From contig DITG01000076.1 in the NCBI GenBank assembly GCA_002422045.1, positions 1 through 14,015 of the forward strand: 14,015 nucleotides of DNA, in the 5' to 3' direction. Of this stretch, positions 7,659-14,015 are shown piece after piece; within the stretch, counting starts at the first letter, position 1; every line of letters starts with the position of its first letter. The position numbers were made by a program, and so were the translations under genes. The notes under the pieces were generated by a model, which was not told the DNA's origin, searched no databases, and worked only from the letters and a program-made list of their open reading frames with translations. This DNA is from Acholeplasmataceae bacterium UBA6190 (lineage in GTDB: Bacteria > Bacillota_I > Bacilli_A > Acholeplasmatales > Acholeplasmataceae).

Positions 7659-9089
7659 TCACAGAGGTCTGATGACATAAGTTGTCACGCTCATGTGTGG
7701 GATGCTGCCTTCGGTTTCTCTGCCATCGATGGTGAGATTGAAAGACATGGGTGAAGATGATTTATTGTGTGCGACAATGATGATTGAACCGTCTGGATTG
7801 GTAAATCCGGTCACAATCAGGCTCTGACGATCGGTTTCGACAAGGATCCGTTTCGCACCTTGCTGTACAAATTTGGAGAAATGTCCAATCATGTAATACT
7901 CTTCATTTCTTGTATATGATCCATCAGGATGAACCGTGATGACACCTCTGCAATTGGAACATCCGCCATTGGTTGGACCATCGTTTTCATCAAGTGCCAG
8001 ATTCCACATCAAGACACCTTTGGCATAATGATTGATCGAACCGATGAAGACATTTTCCATGTTCCAGCTTAAATTGCCAGAAAAACTGGTCGCCCATCTG
8101 CCGCCAGAACATTCGGTGAACCAAATGCCTTTGTCCGGATATTTGCTTTGAACATTACTTTGGGCAGTCACATTACCACCGTAACAGTGAAATGCAGAAC
8201 CTGCGACAAATGGTGATGACACTGGACTACCGATGACTGTGAGCGGATAACCGGTCTGGTCCCAGTTGTGATCATAGGCCATGATGAGTGTATTGATGTT
8301 GTTCGTTTGAAATTGGGTGCCCAGTTTTTGAACAAACTTGACCTGATCGACTGCCGTCATATACATGGTAGGATAGGTACTTGTCTGATGAAGGGGTTCA
8401 TTTTGTGGGGTTACGGCATAAATGGGGAGTCCTTCAGCCGTATATCCTTGGATGAATTTGACGAAATATTTGGCATAGGCGTCAAAATATTCGGTTTTCA
8501 TGGATCCGCCGTTCATGGATCCGTTTTCTTTCATCCATGCAGGTGCAGACCAAGGAGAAGCCATCATGAGGAGTGAGGGATTCTTCATCTTTGCCAGTTT
8601 CAGCATCGGAATCACATACTGCTGGTCTCTTTCGAGTGTGAAATGTTCCATGGTAAGATCGGTTTGACCGGGTTCCAAATCGTTATAGGAATAATTGGAG
8701 AGTGCGAAATCCGATGCACCCATGGGAATTCTCACGAATGAAATGCCAATGCCATTTCCAAATAGATCTTCCATGACTGTTTCTCTTTGGCTGTTAGACA
8801 TATTGGAAAAGAGATAGGCAGATGATTCTGTCATCGCTGCACCAAAACCATCCATGGTTTGGAACTCATCTTTTGTCGATACTGTGATCTTTCCAGGTTT
8901 TTGGCCAGACAGTAATTCTGAAGTGTACGTTTCTTTTTCAAGCAACAATTCGGATTTGTCACCTCTGGTTGTATAGGGGGTAATGGTATAGTGTTTGGGG
9001 GTCACGATGGTTTCCTCAACTTTCTCGCACCCCAATAAGATGAAGGATGCTATGATGGTGATTGTTGTCAAAACGATTTTTTTCATCAT
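7659..9089 (-). CDS. GH30 family beta-glycosidase lipoprotein (probable beta-glucanase/beta-glucosidase)
   Basis: This 476-residue protein begins MMKKIVLTTITIIASFILLG and then Cys21, a clear lipoprotein signal, so the enzyme sits on the outer face of the membrane. It is a retaining glycosidase of family GH30: DGFGAAMTESSA (80-91) is the family's opening strand, SPWSAPAWMK (178-187) the substrate-side loop, T227PQNEP holds the acid/base Glu231, and W323FTECSGG holds the nucleophile Glu326. The (beta/alpha)8 barrel is followed by a short beta-sandwich ending VTTYVIRPL. Family members related to this type act on beta-1,6-glucan, beta-glucosides or glucosylceramide; with laminarin-type neighbours, removal of beta-1,6 linkages or terminal glucose is the best guess, and subfamily is not certain. 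The start codon overlaps the regulator's stop by 4 bases (ATGA), with GAGG 11 bases upstream of the ATG, so the two are translationally coupled. It is the last gene of the catabolic operon. Confidence 0.92.
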   Translation of the reverse strand: MMKKIVLTTITIIASFILLGCEKVEETIVTPKHYTITPYTTRGDKSELLLEKETYTSELLSGQKPGKITVSTKDEFQTMDGFGAAMTESSAYLFSNMSNSQRETVMEDLFGNGIGISFVRIPMGASDFALSNYSYNDLEPGQTDLTMEHFTLERDQQYVIPMLKLAKMKNPSLLMMASPWSAPAWMKENGSMNGGSMKTEYFDAYAKYFVKFIQGYTAEGLPIYAVTPQNEPLHQTSTYPTMYMTAVDQVKFVQKLGTQFQTNNINTLIMAYDHNWDQTGYPLTVIGSPVSSPFVAGSAFHCYGGNVTAQSNVQSKYPDKGIWFTECSGGRWATSFSGNLSWNMENVFIGSINHYAKGVLMWNLALDENDGPTNGGCSNCRGVITVHPDGSYTRNEEYYMIGHFSKFVQQGAKRILVETDRQSLIVTGFTNPDGSIIIVAHNKSSSPMSFNLTIDGRETEGSIPHMSVTTYVIRPL

Positions 9090-10117
9090 GTCTTTGACCT
9101 CGATGTCGATTGTCTTTCAATCAGCTGAACAGGACATCTGGTGATATCGGGTAGTTCAGATGACGGATATTCGATCAATTGTATCAATTGTTTTGCTGCC
9201 GTTTCACCGAGCAGTTTCGTATCTTGTCTGATGGTTGTGAGTGCTGGTGTGAAATGTCTTGCGAAGGTAATATCATCAAAACCGATGATTTCGATGTCAT
9301 TTGGGATGGAAATTTTCAAATCATCAATGCCTTTGATGACGCCTAAAGCAATATCGTCTGAAGCGACCAAAATCACTTCAGGTCGGATACTGCATGTTGA
9401 TAAAAGTTTTTGTACGGCCTGATATCCTGATGTGAAACCAAAGGAATCTGCATAGATGAGATACCCTGGTTCTGATATCAAATCAAATGCTTTCATGTAT
9501 TTGGAATAGGCATCGACTCTTTCATTGAACGCTTTCGAACTCTTGGGTCCTGAGATCATCGCAACCCTTTGTTTATTGATGACATGTTTGACATGCTCGA
9601 GTGAGAGCCTGATGCCTTCGTCGTTGTCTGAAATGACTGTTTTCAAATTGGGTAGTATCATGTCTGTCGAGACACAGGGAATCCCTTTTTCAACAAGTTC
9701 ATAGAGTCCTTGGTCTTGGTAATTGCCGACCACAATATAAACGCCGTCAACCCGTTTGTTCATGCACCATTCGTAATACGACATCTGATTTTTGCCTAAT
9801 TTTTTGACAATGAAAGACAATTCGTATCCTTCTTTTTCAAGATATGTCTTAAAATGCTGCAAAATCGAAGAAAAGAAGGCGTGTTCGAGTCCAACGTTGG
9901 ATTCTTCGGTGAAAACAACGCCAACCGTATAGGTACGTTTGCTTTTCAGCATGCGAGCAGAAGATGTCGGCACATATCCGACTTCTTGGATATAGTTTTT
10001 GACACGTTCACGGGTTGCCTGACTGACAAATCCTGTGCTGTTGATCACTTTTGAAATGGTCGATGGCGACAGATTCAAATCTTTGGCGATCGTGTAGATG
10101 TTTTTTTTGCCGTTCAC
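9086..10117 (-). CDS. LacI/GalR-family transcriptional regulator
   Basis: This 343-residue regulator starts at GTG (10117), placed directly after the GH16 TAA; the expected LacI N-terminus follows at once. Residues 7-27 (IYTIAKDLNLSPSTISKVINS) form the helix-turn-helix, and GYVPTSSARMLKSKRT (47-62) is the hinge region. The effector domain begins TYTVGVVF and continues with DGVYIV, VALISGP-like (VAMISGP) and the ends IIGFDDITFARHFTPALTTIRQD, all standard for the sugar-binding, periplasmic-protein-like part. It should bind palindromes with a CG centre; three such sites of one pattern lie in this window, before the GH94 gene and before the binding-protein gene, so it very likely controls both operons, including itself. 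The inducer is probably a beta-gluco-oligosaccharide (inferred). The ribosome site is weak (GAAAGAAGTGAG), so translation may rely on coupling to GH16. Confidence 0.95.
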   Translation of the reverse strand: MNGKKNIYTIAKDLNLSPSTISKVINSTGFVSQATRERVKNYIQEVGYVPTSSARMLKSKRTYTVGVVFTEESNVGLEHAFFSSILQHFKTYLEKEGYELSFIVKKLGKNQMSYYEWCMNKRVDGVYIVVGNYQDQGLYELVEKGIPCVSTDMILPNLKTVISDNDEGIRLSLEHVKHVINKQRVAMISGPKSSKAFNERVDAYSKYMKAFDLISEPGYLIYADSFGFTSGYQAVQKLLSTCSIRPEVILVASDDIALGVIKGIDDLKISIPNDIEIIGFDDITFARHFTPALTTIRQDTKLLGETAAKQLIQLIEYPSSELPDITRCPVQLIERQSTSRSKT

Positions 10118-10840
10118 TTACTCACTTCTTTCATAAACCTTGACATATTTGAACTTCATGGAGACAGGAAAAATCGTATCGTCGATTTGTCCACCCCAAG
10201 TGCCTCCGATGGCCAAATTCAAGATCAGATAAAATCCTTGATCGAATGGCCAGTGGATCTCATCGTCTTGCTGGTCTTTACGGAATGTGGCATAATGTTT
10301 GCCATCTAGATAAAAACTGATACTTTCTTCATCCCAATCCATCCGGTATTCGTGAAATCCCTCCAAAATGCCAGGAATCTTGAAGAATGCTGTGGGTTGG
10401 TTACCGATGTGATGGTTTTTGCCTTCTGAATGCAGTGAGAAATGGATGTATTCAGGGTTTTGTCCAACATGCTCCATCAAGTCAATCTCACCGCACAAAG
10501 GCCATCCTCTAGACTCGATGTTGTCACCAAGAAACCAGATGGCAGGCCAAGTCCCTTTGCCTTTGGGTAGTGATGCCATGACTTCGACTCTGCCATATCG
10601 AATCGATTGCTTGCCTTTTGTGGTCAGTTTTGCAGAAGTATAGTGTCTATGGTAATAATCTTCTTTGAATGCAGTGATGTTGAGCATGCCATCTTTGACA
10701 AAGACATTCTTGAGTCTTTTTGTATAATATTGATCTTCTTGATTGCCAAATCCGTGACCACCTTTTTCGATATGCCACAATCTGGGATTCGGTAAGCCAT
10801 CGGTTTCAAAAAGATCTTCAAATAACAACTTATAACCCAT
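10118..10840 (-). CDS. GH16 family beta-glucanase (laminarinase/lichenase type), cytoplasmic
   Basis: This 240-residue enzyme consists of a single GH16 jelly-roll. The catalytic signature GEIDLMEHVG gives the nucleophile Glu118, Asp120 and acid/base Glu123 in the ExDxxE form (bulge type) used by endo-beta-1,3-glucanases. Other marks are W22 in RLWHIEKGGHGFGNQEDQYY (20-39), GRVEVMASLPKGKGTWPAIW (83-102) and the end LNLAIGGTWGG (208-217). It starts at once with the mature domain (MGYKLLFEDLFE), so there is no signal peptide and it should work inside the cell on imported oligosaccharides, which is unusual for a family that is mostly secreted. The ATG at 10840 lies 11 bases inside the cupin gene and has AAGGAG 7 bases upstream (10848-10853). 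Beta-1,3-glucan is the likely substrate; mixed-linkage glucan is an alternative. Confidence 0.93.
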   Translation of the reverse strand: MGYKLLFEDLFETDGLPNPRLWHIEKGGHGFGNQEDQYYTKRLKNVFVKDGMLNITAFKEDYYHRHYTSAKLTTKGKQSIRYGRVEVMASLPKGKGTWPAIWFLGDNIESRGWPLCGEIDLMEHVGQNPEYIHFSLHSEGKNHHIGNQPTAFFKIPGILEGFHEYRMDWDEESISFYLDGKHYATFRKDQQDDEIHWPFDQGFYLILNLAIGGTWGGQIDDTIFPVSMKFKYVKVYERSE

Positions 10841-11252
10841 TGATGTGCTCCTTGAAGGCTTTCACCAGTAATTTTTTTCCTGCATCATCTAAATAGACTC
10901 TTGGAGAATTCTCATTGGAGGTATTTTCTTCTTCGATGATGAGCAGTTTCGCATCCGTCGATAATGTATGAGTATGGTAAATGCCCTTTGGAATACGGTA
11001 GACCAGATGAGGCTCTAGAGAAATGACTTCGACATGTGTCACTTTGTCTTCATTCACATCAGCAAAAAACAACTGGCAATGTCCTGATAACAAAACAAAT
11101 GCTTCATCGGTTAAGCTGTGTGCTTCGACATAAAGTAATCTTTCGACTTCAAGTTCTTCGATGTAATTGAGAATGGCGACACGCCATGTATTGTATGAAA
11201 ACAGTTTGTGATAACCAATTTCATCAAACGCGTGAATTTCATAATATCTCAT
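10830..11252 (-). CDS. Small cupin-fold protein of unknown function
   Basis: This 140-residue protein has both halves of a single cupin domain. The first motif is EAHSLTDEAFVLLSG, with His45, Glu50 and Gly57; the usual second His of HxH is replaced. The second is YRIPKGIYHTHTL, with P88-K89-G90 and His93. The metal site is therefore incomplete or altered, and the protein may bind a sugar or simply be a structural barrel. A C-terminal tail (from about 108) is charged. The start at 11252 has GAGGTG 7 bases upstream (11260-11265) and overlaps the GH94 C-terminal frame by 14 bases; the stop overlaps the GH16 start by 11. Such tight packing indicates one transcript and a job linked to glucan breakdown, for instance sensing or isomerising a sugar, but no function can be assigned from sequence. 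Confidence 0.8.
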   Translation of the reverse strand: MRYYEIHAFDEIGYHKLFSYNTWRVAILNYIEELEVERLLYVEAHSLTDEAFVLLSGHCQLFFADVNEDKVTHVEVISLEPHLVYRIPKGIYHTHTLSTDAKLLIIEEENTSNENSPRVYLDDAGKKLLVKAFKEHINGL

Positions 11253-11493
11253 CCAAAATCACCTCGATCATGCCATGTGTTTCAGTCACTGGTTGTTGAG
11301 TCTCTTTGCCATCATTGATGACTTTTGAGACTTTATAAAATCCGAAATCCAGATTTTTTGGATTATGATAGACCACTGTCGTGAGTGTGTTGAACAGATA
11401 GGTCGTGATACTTGCCTTATGCTTGATGAAATCCGATGATTTCAGTTTCGGTTTGAATGAGAGCTGTCCAAGATGCATCTCTAGCCCGAATAC
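11239..11493 (-). pseudogene. Detached C-terminal domain of the GH94 phosphorylase
   Basis: These 84 codons plus TGA stand in the same frame as the GH94 gene, immediately after its TAA at 11494-11496. They read VFGLEMHLGQLSFKPKL and onward to VILDEIL. This continues the normal GH94 pattern, in which the barrel helix SASWxxxxLTEVFG leads into GDLxxxPKL and then a small beta-rich domain with a YHNPKxLDxGxY motif, all visible here. There is no good ribosome site before the first internal ATG (11478), so it would not be expected to be made alone. The sequence shows no other damage, suggesting a recent nonsense change, a base-call error, or read-through. Confidence 0.85.
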
Positions 11494-13734
11494 TTATGTT
11501 CTCAGCAGTTTGAGCATCCATGAAGCAGATCCTGTCAGATAAGGATACATGCCGATACCCCGGTCAGAAAAATACTCAGGGATACCCGCGACGATATGTG
11601 AATCCGGATGCATCGCACGGTCTAAAAGCGTATAGAGTGCTTCACTGCCATAAGAAACCAGATTATATTGATATAAGCCATATGCATACATCATCACCAT
11701 GTGTGAGAATATCGCACCGTTTTCCTTATGTCCATAAGCAAAACCGTAAGCTCTACCCATGTTCATGAGCACTTCATGATAATTCGAATTGAGATGGTAT
11801 CCCCCAAGATCTTTATTGTATAACATTTCGCGTGTGGTGTTTGCGATCATGATGGCTTGATCTGGACTGGATGTCTGTGATAGCAATGCCATTGCCTGAC
11901 CTGTGAGATTCATCGTTTGCTGTGTATCGACATCTTTTCCGTCATTATTGATATAACTTTGGAATCTCTTGTTTTGGAATGCTTTCTGATGCAGCAACTG
12001 AATTCTCTCGTTGGCCAGTTGATTGAGACGACTTGAAAGTGTCTTCTTGTTGACTTTGACCTGCTGACCTTTGAATTGGGCAACCTTGTCAAAGAACTGA
12101 GATAAACTGATTTTGTTTCTGCTGAGCTCATCAAGTTCCTTGAAAATGACCACATGATCTTCTGGTAAATGTTCGATCAATTGAGCCAAAAGTCTTAAAT
12201 TATTGGCATACATGTGCGTGAAAGCGATCGTTTCACCCAAGCCATGCGCCATATCAAGACCGTCATTCCAGTCAGCATCTTCAAGTCTGACAAATCCGTT
12301 TTCTCCGGTATTCAGATGACCGATGAGATTCTGAAGGAGCATATGCTCAATGACGGTACCTTCATAGGGTTTTTTAGAAGCATCTGTCTGGATATTGCCC
12401 TGATAAGGTCTTGTTGATTTCGTGAAATGCGTGAATTGGTCCTGGAAATATGTCTGTTTCTTGAGCAGAAAATCAAGATCCCCCGTTTCATCGACATACA
12501 TCTTCACCGTGAGCAGTGGCCATGCGCCGTGATCCGACCAGACTCTGACGATCATATTCCGGTCAGCTTTGAATTCTCCTGGCTTGTCACCGATGATGGT
12601 CGCATTGGTGCCATCGATTCTCACACCTGCAAAATTATTAAACAGTAATTCTTTCACAGAAGGATCATTCATCATGATCAGTGCAAGCAGGTCTTGCCAC
12701 AAATCTCTCCATCCCTTGCCACCATGACCGTAATCATGATGTGGCAAAAATGAATTCCCAAAATAGCGTCTGAGCATCGGTTGAAGAACAACCCATGGGA
12801 GTGCATCGGACGTTTTTTTGTCTTTGAGTGAAAATGAAAGTCCACTCGTGTAGTTTTTAAAGAATGTTTGAGTTTCTTCAAGTGCTTTTTTGAAGGATTC
12901 AGGATTGAGATAATCCAGACTTTGCATCGCTTCTGCCTTGGATTCAGCAATACCGATGGATAGATAAAACGCAATCGATTCTCCGGATGCAAGGATGATC
13001 TTCTCGAAACTGATCGCACCGATGGCTTCATAACCTGAAACTTCTGTGCCTACCGGACTGATATTTTGAATGCCTTTAGGGAAATGGAGTGATCCACCGC
13101 CGATGAAGTCATCTAAGACCGGAATATATCCGGAAACATTCAGCTGTTCTCCTTTGCAAAACACTGAGTAGACATGATGATTCTTCCGGTGACCACGTTC
13201 GTCAAACGAGAGTGTCGGTTCAACCAAGATGCCGTTTTCGACGGTTTCAATCCGGTTGAGAAGAGAAGTCACATGACGATGATCTCTTAAGTTATCAGCA
13301 CTTCTGGCATAAATGGGCACTGCCGAAGTGATTTTCACATCAAGTTTTTGTTTGGAAACATTGGTCAGTCTGACCTCATGAAGCTCGATGTTGACATCGG
13401 TCGGTACGAAAGAGATGACTTCAAGTTTGAAGTGCTTGTTCGTTCTGATGACTTTCTGAGACAGCAGATCGACTTCATAAGAGAGATCATCAGATTGCTG
13501 CAAGGACGTTTGTCCATTCAAAAAGTAATGTGCACCGTTCACTTCAAAGATGATGTTTCTAGATGCAATGTTGTTGTAGAGATCGACTTCTGTCGTCGGT
13601 TCAAGGGCATAATGATGCTGATCGAGTTTGACATCACCGCCAAAATAAGGCGTGATGGACGATTTGAGTCCTTTCAGATTAAAGAGGGGCAGATAGTACC
13701 CCAGGTTAGATTTGATATCGAATGTTTTTCGCAT
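11494..13734 (-). CDS. GH94 family disaccharide phosphorylase, cut short by in-frame TAA (laminaribiose phosphorylase-like)
   Basis: The frame gives 746 residues, of about 831 if the stop is ignored. GH94 enzymes split beta-linked gluco-disaccharides with phosphate, with inversion, giving alpha-glucose 1-phosphate plus a free sugar, in the cytoplasm. Visible parts are an N-terminal beta-sandwich (1-270), a helical linker (275-300) and the (alpha/alpha)6 barrel (310-746). In the barrel are LPHHDYGHGGKGWRDLWQD (330-348), IRVWSDHGAWPL-like (397-407) and the catalytic ADWNDGLDMAHG with the acid Asp491. The protein halts at TGSASWMLKLLRT, where relatives continue with EVFG and a C-terminal domain; that domain is still encoded just downstream. 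Beta-1,3 substrate (laminaribiose or longer) is the best guess from the GH16 and GH30 neighbours; cellobiose is the alternative. ATG at 13734 has GAGGTG 8 bases upstream (13743-13748). First gene of the catabolic operon. Confidence 0.9.
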   Translation of the reverse strand: MRKTFDIKSNLGYYLPLFNLKGLKSSITPYFGGDVKLDQHHYALEPTTEVDLYNNIASRNIIFEVNGAHYFLNGQTSLQQSDDLSYEVDLLSQKVIRTNKHFKLEVISFVPTDVNIELHEVRLTNVSKQKLDVKITSAVPIYARSADNLRDHRHVTSLLNRIETVENGILVEPTLSFDERGHRKNHHVYSVFCKGEQLNVSGYIPVLDDFIGGGSLHFPKGIQNISPVGTEVSGYEAIGAISFEKIILASGESIAFYLSIGIAESKAEAMQSLDYLNPESFKKALEETQTFFKNYTSGLSFSLKDKKTSDALPWVVLQPMLRRYFGNSFLPHHDYGHGGKGWRDLWQDLLALIMMNDPSVKELLFNNFAGVRIDGTNATIIGDKPGEFKADRNMIVRVWSDHGAWPLLTVKMYVDETGDLDFLLKKQTYFQDQFTHFTKSTRPYQGNIQTDASKKPYEGTVIEHMLLQNLIGHLNTGENGFVRLEDADWNDGLDMAHGLGETIAFTHMYANNLRLLAQLIEHLPEDHVVIFKELDELSRNKISLSQFFDKVAQFKGQQVKVNKKTLSSRLNQLANERIQLLHQKAFQNKRFQSYINNDGKDVDTQQTMNLTGQAMALLSQTSSPDQAIMIANTTREMLYNKDLGGYHLNSNYHEVLMNMGRAYGFAYGHKENGAIFSHMVMMYAYGLYQYNLVSYGSEALYTLLDRAMHPDSHIVAGIPEYFSDRGIGMYPYLTGSASWMLKLLRT

Positions 13735-13772
13735 AACTTGTTCACCTCATAGAAATCGGTTTCCTACTTTTC

Positions 13773-13800
13773 ATTATAACTGATTTTTATTCTTTGTAAA
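13773..13800 (-). promoter_or_regulatory. SigA-type promoter of the catabolic operon
   Basis: On the minus strand TTTACA (13800-13795) is followed after 16 bases by a perfect TATAAT (13778-13773). The expected start near 13766 gives a leader of about 32 bases before the GH94 ATG, including its GAGGTG ribosome site. Unlike the transport promoter, no palindrome overlaps its -35 box. Confidence 0.8.
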
Positions 13801-13817
13801 GTGTTATCGAATCAATC

Positions 13818-13836
13818 AAGAAATCGATTTCGTAAA
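13818..13836. promoter_or_regulatory. Upstream operator, copy 2 of a 19-base shared element
   Basis: AAGAAATCGATTTCGTAAA repeats exactly the element at 7524-7542 and holds the same perfect palindrome GAAATCGATTTC (13820-13831). In both places the element starts 64 bases from the far end of the TATAAT box, so centre-to--10 spacing is identical. The likely ligand is the LacI protein encoded four genes downstream. Confidence 0.8.
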
Positions 13837-13869
13837 ACGGTTACATTTTCATTGAAAAAGACATCAAAA

Positions 13870-13898
13870 GAAGCATAGCTTCTTGCTCGCTATGCTTC
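13870..13898 (-). terminator. Rho-independent terminator of the gene entering from the right edge
   Basis: A perfect 10-base-pair stem, GAAGCATAGC with GCTATGCTTC, encloses a 9-base loop. On the minus strand it is followed by TTTTGATG and TCTTTTTC, a broken T run. It begins about 30 bases after the stop codon of the partial gene and separates that gene from the catabolic promoter. Confidence 0.8.
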
Positions 13899-13928
13899 GT
13901 GTGTATGATGAAAGTATTTTCTTTTTCC

Positions 13929-14015
13929 TTACATGATGCCATGACGATCATAGATTTGTCGTGCACTTTTGATCAAGACAATCTTGCCTTGATCGATTAA
14001 GATTGCTCCATCATC
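13929..14015 (-). CDS. C-terminal 28 codons of an unidentified protein
   Basis: An open frame enters from the right edge and ends at TAA (13929-13931). The visible residues begin DDGAILIDQGKIVLIKSA and end with IYDRHGIM. A terminator hairpin follows, which supports a real gene end. The fragment has a short strand-turn-strand look (ILIDQGKIVLI), but this is too little to name a family. It is transcribed in the same direction as the glucan genes yet is separated from them by the terminator and a new promoter. Confidence 0.6.
   Translation of the reverse strand, partial: DDGAILIDQGKIVLIKSARQIYDRHGIM

Noticed and set aside
11239..11478. A separate small gene of 79 residues starting at ATG 11478
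   Set aside because: It is in frame with GH94, shows the GH94 C-terminal pattern, and has no ribosome site before its ATG. It is best read as the severed end of that gene.
11494..11496. Reassigned stop codon (alternative genetic code)
   Set aside because: TAA, TAG and TGA all serve as natural gene ends in this window, and no other gene has internal stops.
13348..13752. Plus-strand frame of 134 codons, and similar plus-strand frames throughout
   Set aside because: They lie opposite well-supported minus-strand genes, have no ribosome sites or recognisable domains, and look like antisense shadows.
13832..13845. Additional operator GTAAAACGGTTACA next to the shared element, and similar GTAACGGTTTTA at 7604-7615
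   Set aside because: They resemble each other on opposite strands and have a CG core, but the arms match poorly and spacing to the promoters differs, so I do not call them sites.
1..14015. CRISPR arrays, tRNA or rRNA genes, insertion sequences, phage or defence genes
   Set aside because: No spaced direct repeats, cloverleaf-like stretches, transposase or defence-type domains were seen; the window is densely filled with sugar-use genes.

Overview
The window reads as part of a beta-glucan (laminarin-type) uptake and breakdown locus from a low-to-moderate GC Gram-positive-type bacterium. Supporting this are AGGAGG-type ribosome binding sites, lipoprotein signal peptides, LacI-type control, and cytoplasmic and membrane-anchored enzymes with no sign of an outer membrane. 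TGG encodes Trp and TGA, TAA and TAG all end genes here, so the genetic code is standard (not the Mycoplasma code). An Acholeplasma-like or other Bacillota-related lineage is plausible, but this is inference from gene content and style only.

Every gene I can support lies on the minus strand, so transcription runs from high to low coordinates. From the right edge there are: the last 28 codons of an unknown gene (13929-14015) with its hairpin terminator (13870-13898); a promoter/operator region; and a catabolic operon made of a GH94 phosphorylase, a small cupin protein, a GH16 beta-glucanase, a LacI-family regulator and a GH30 lipoprotein glycosidase (7659-13734). A 226-bp regulatory gap follows (7433-7658). 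A transport operon then starts: a lipoprotein sugar-binding protein, a hairpin, a 989-residue membrane-anchored protein with a second binding-protein domain, two ABC permeases, and a secreted NHL/beta-propeller protein that runs off the left edge (1-7432). No ABC ATPase is present.

Proposed workings (inference): GH30 trims glucan outside the cell. The two binding proteins and the permease pair import beta-gluco-oligosaccharides. Cytoplasmic GH16 cuts the longer ones, and GH94 phosphorolyses the disaccharides to glucose 1-phosphate plus glucose, saving ATP. The LacI protein probably controls both operons, because the same 19-base palindromic element lies at exactly the same distance from the -10 box of both promoters.

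Three points stand out. The GH94 gene has an in-frame TAA where a Glu codon is expected, separating the catalytic barrel from the C-terminal domain. The operator element is shared in exact register by two promoters. The transport operon combines two binding proteins, one a large fusion, with a secreted propeller protein of unknown role.
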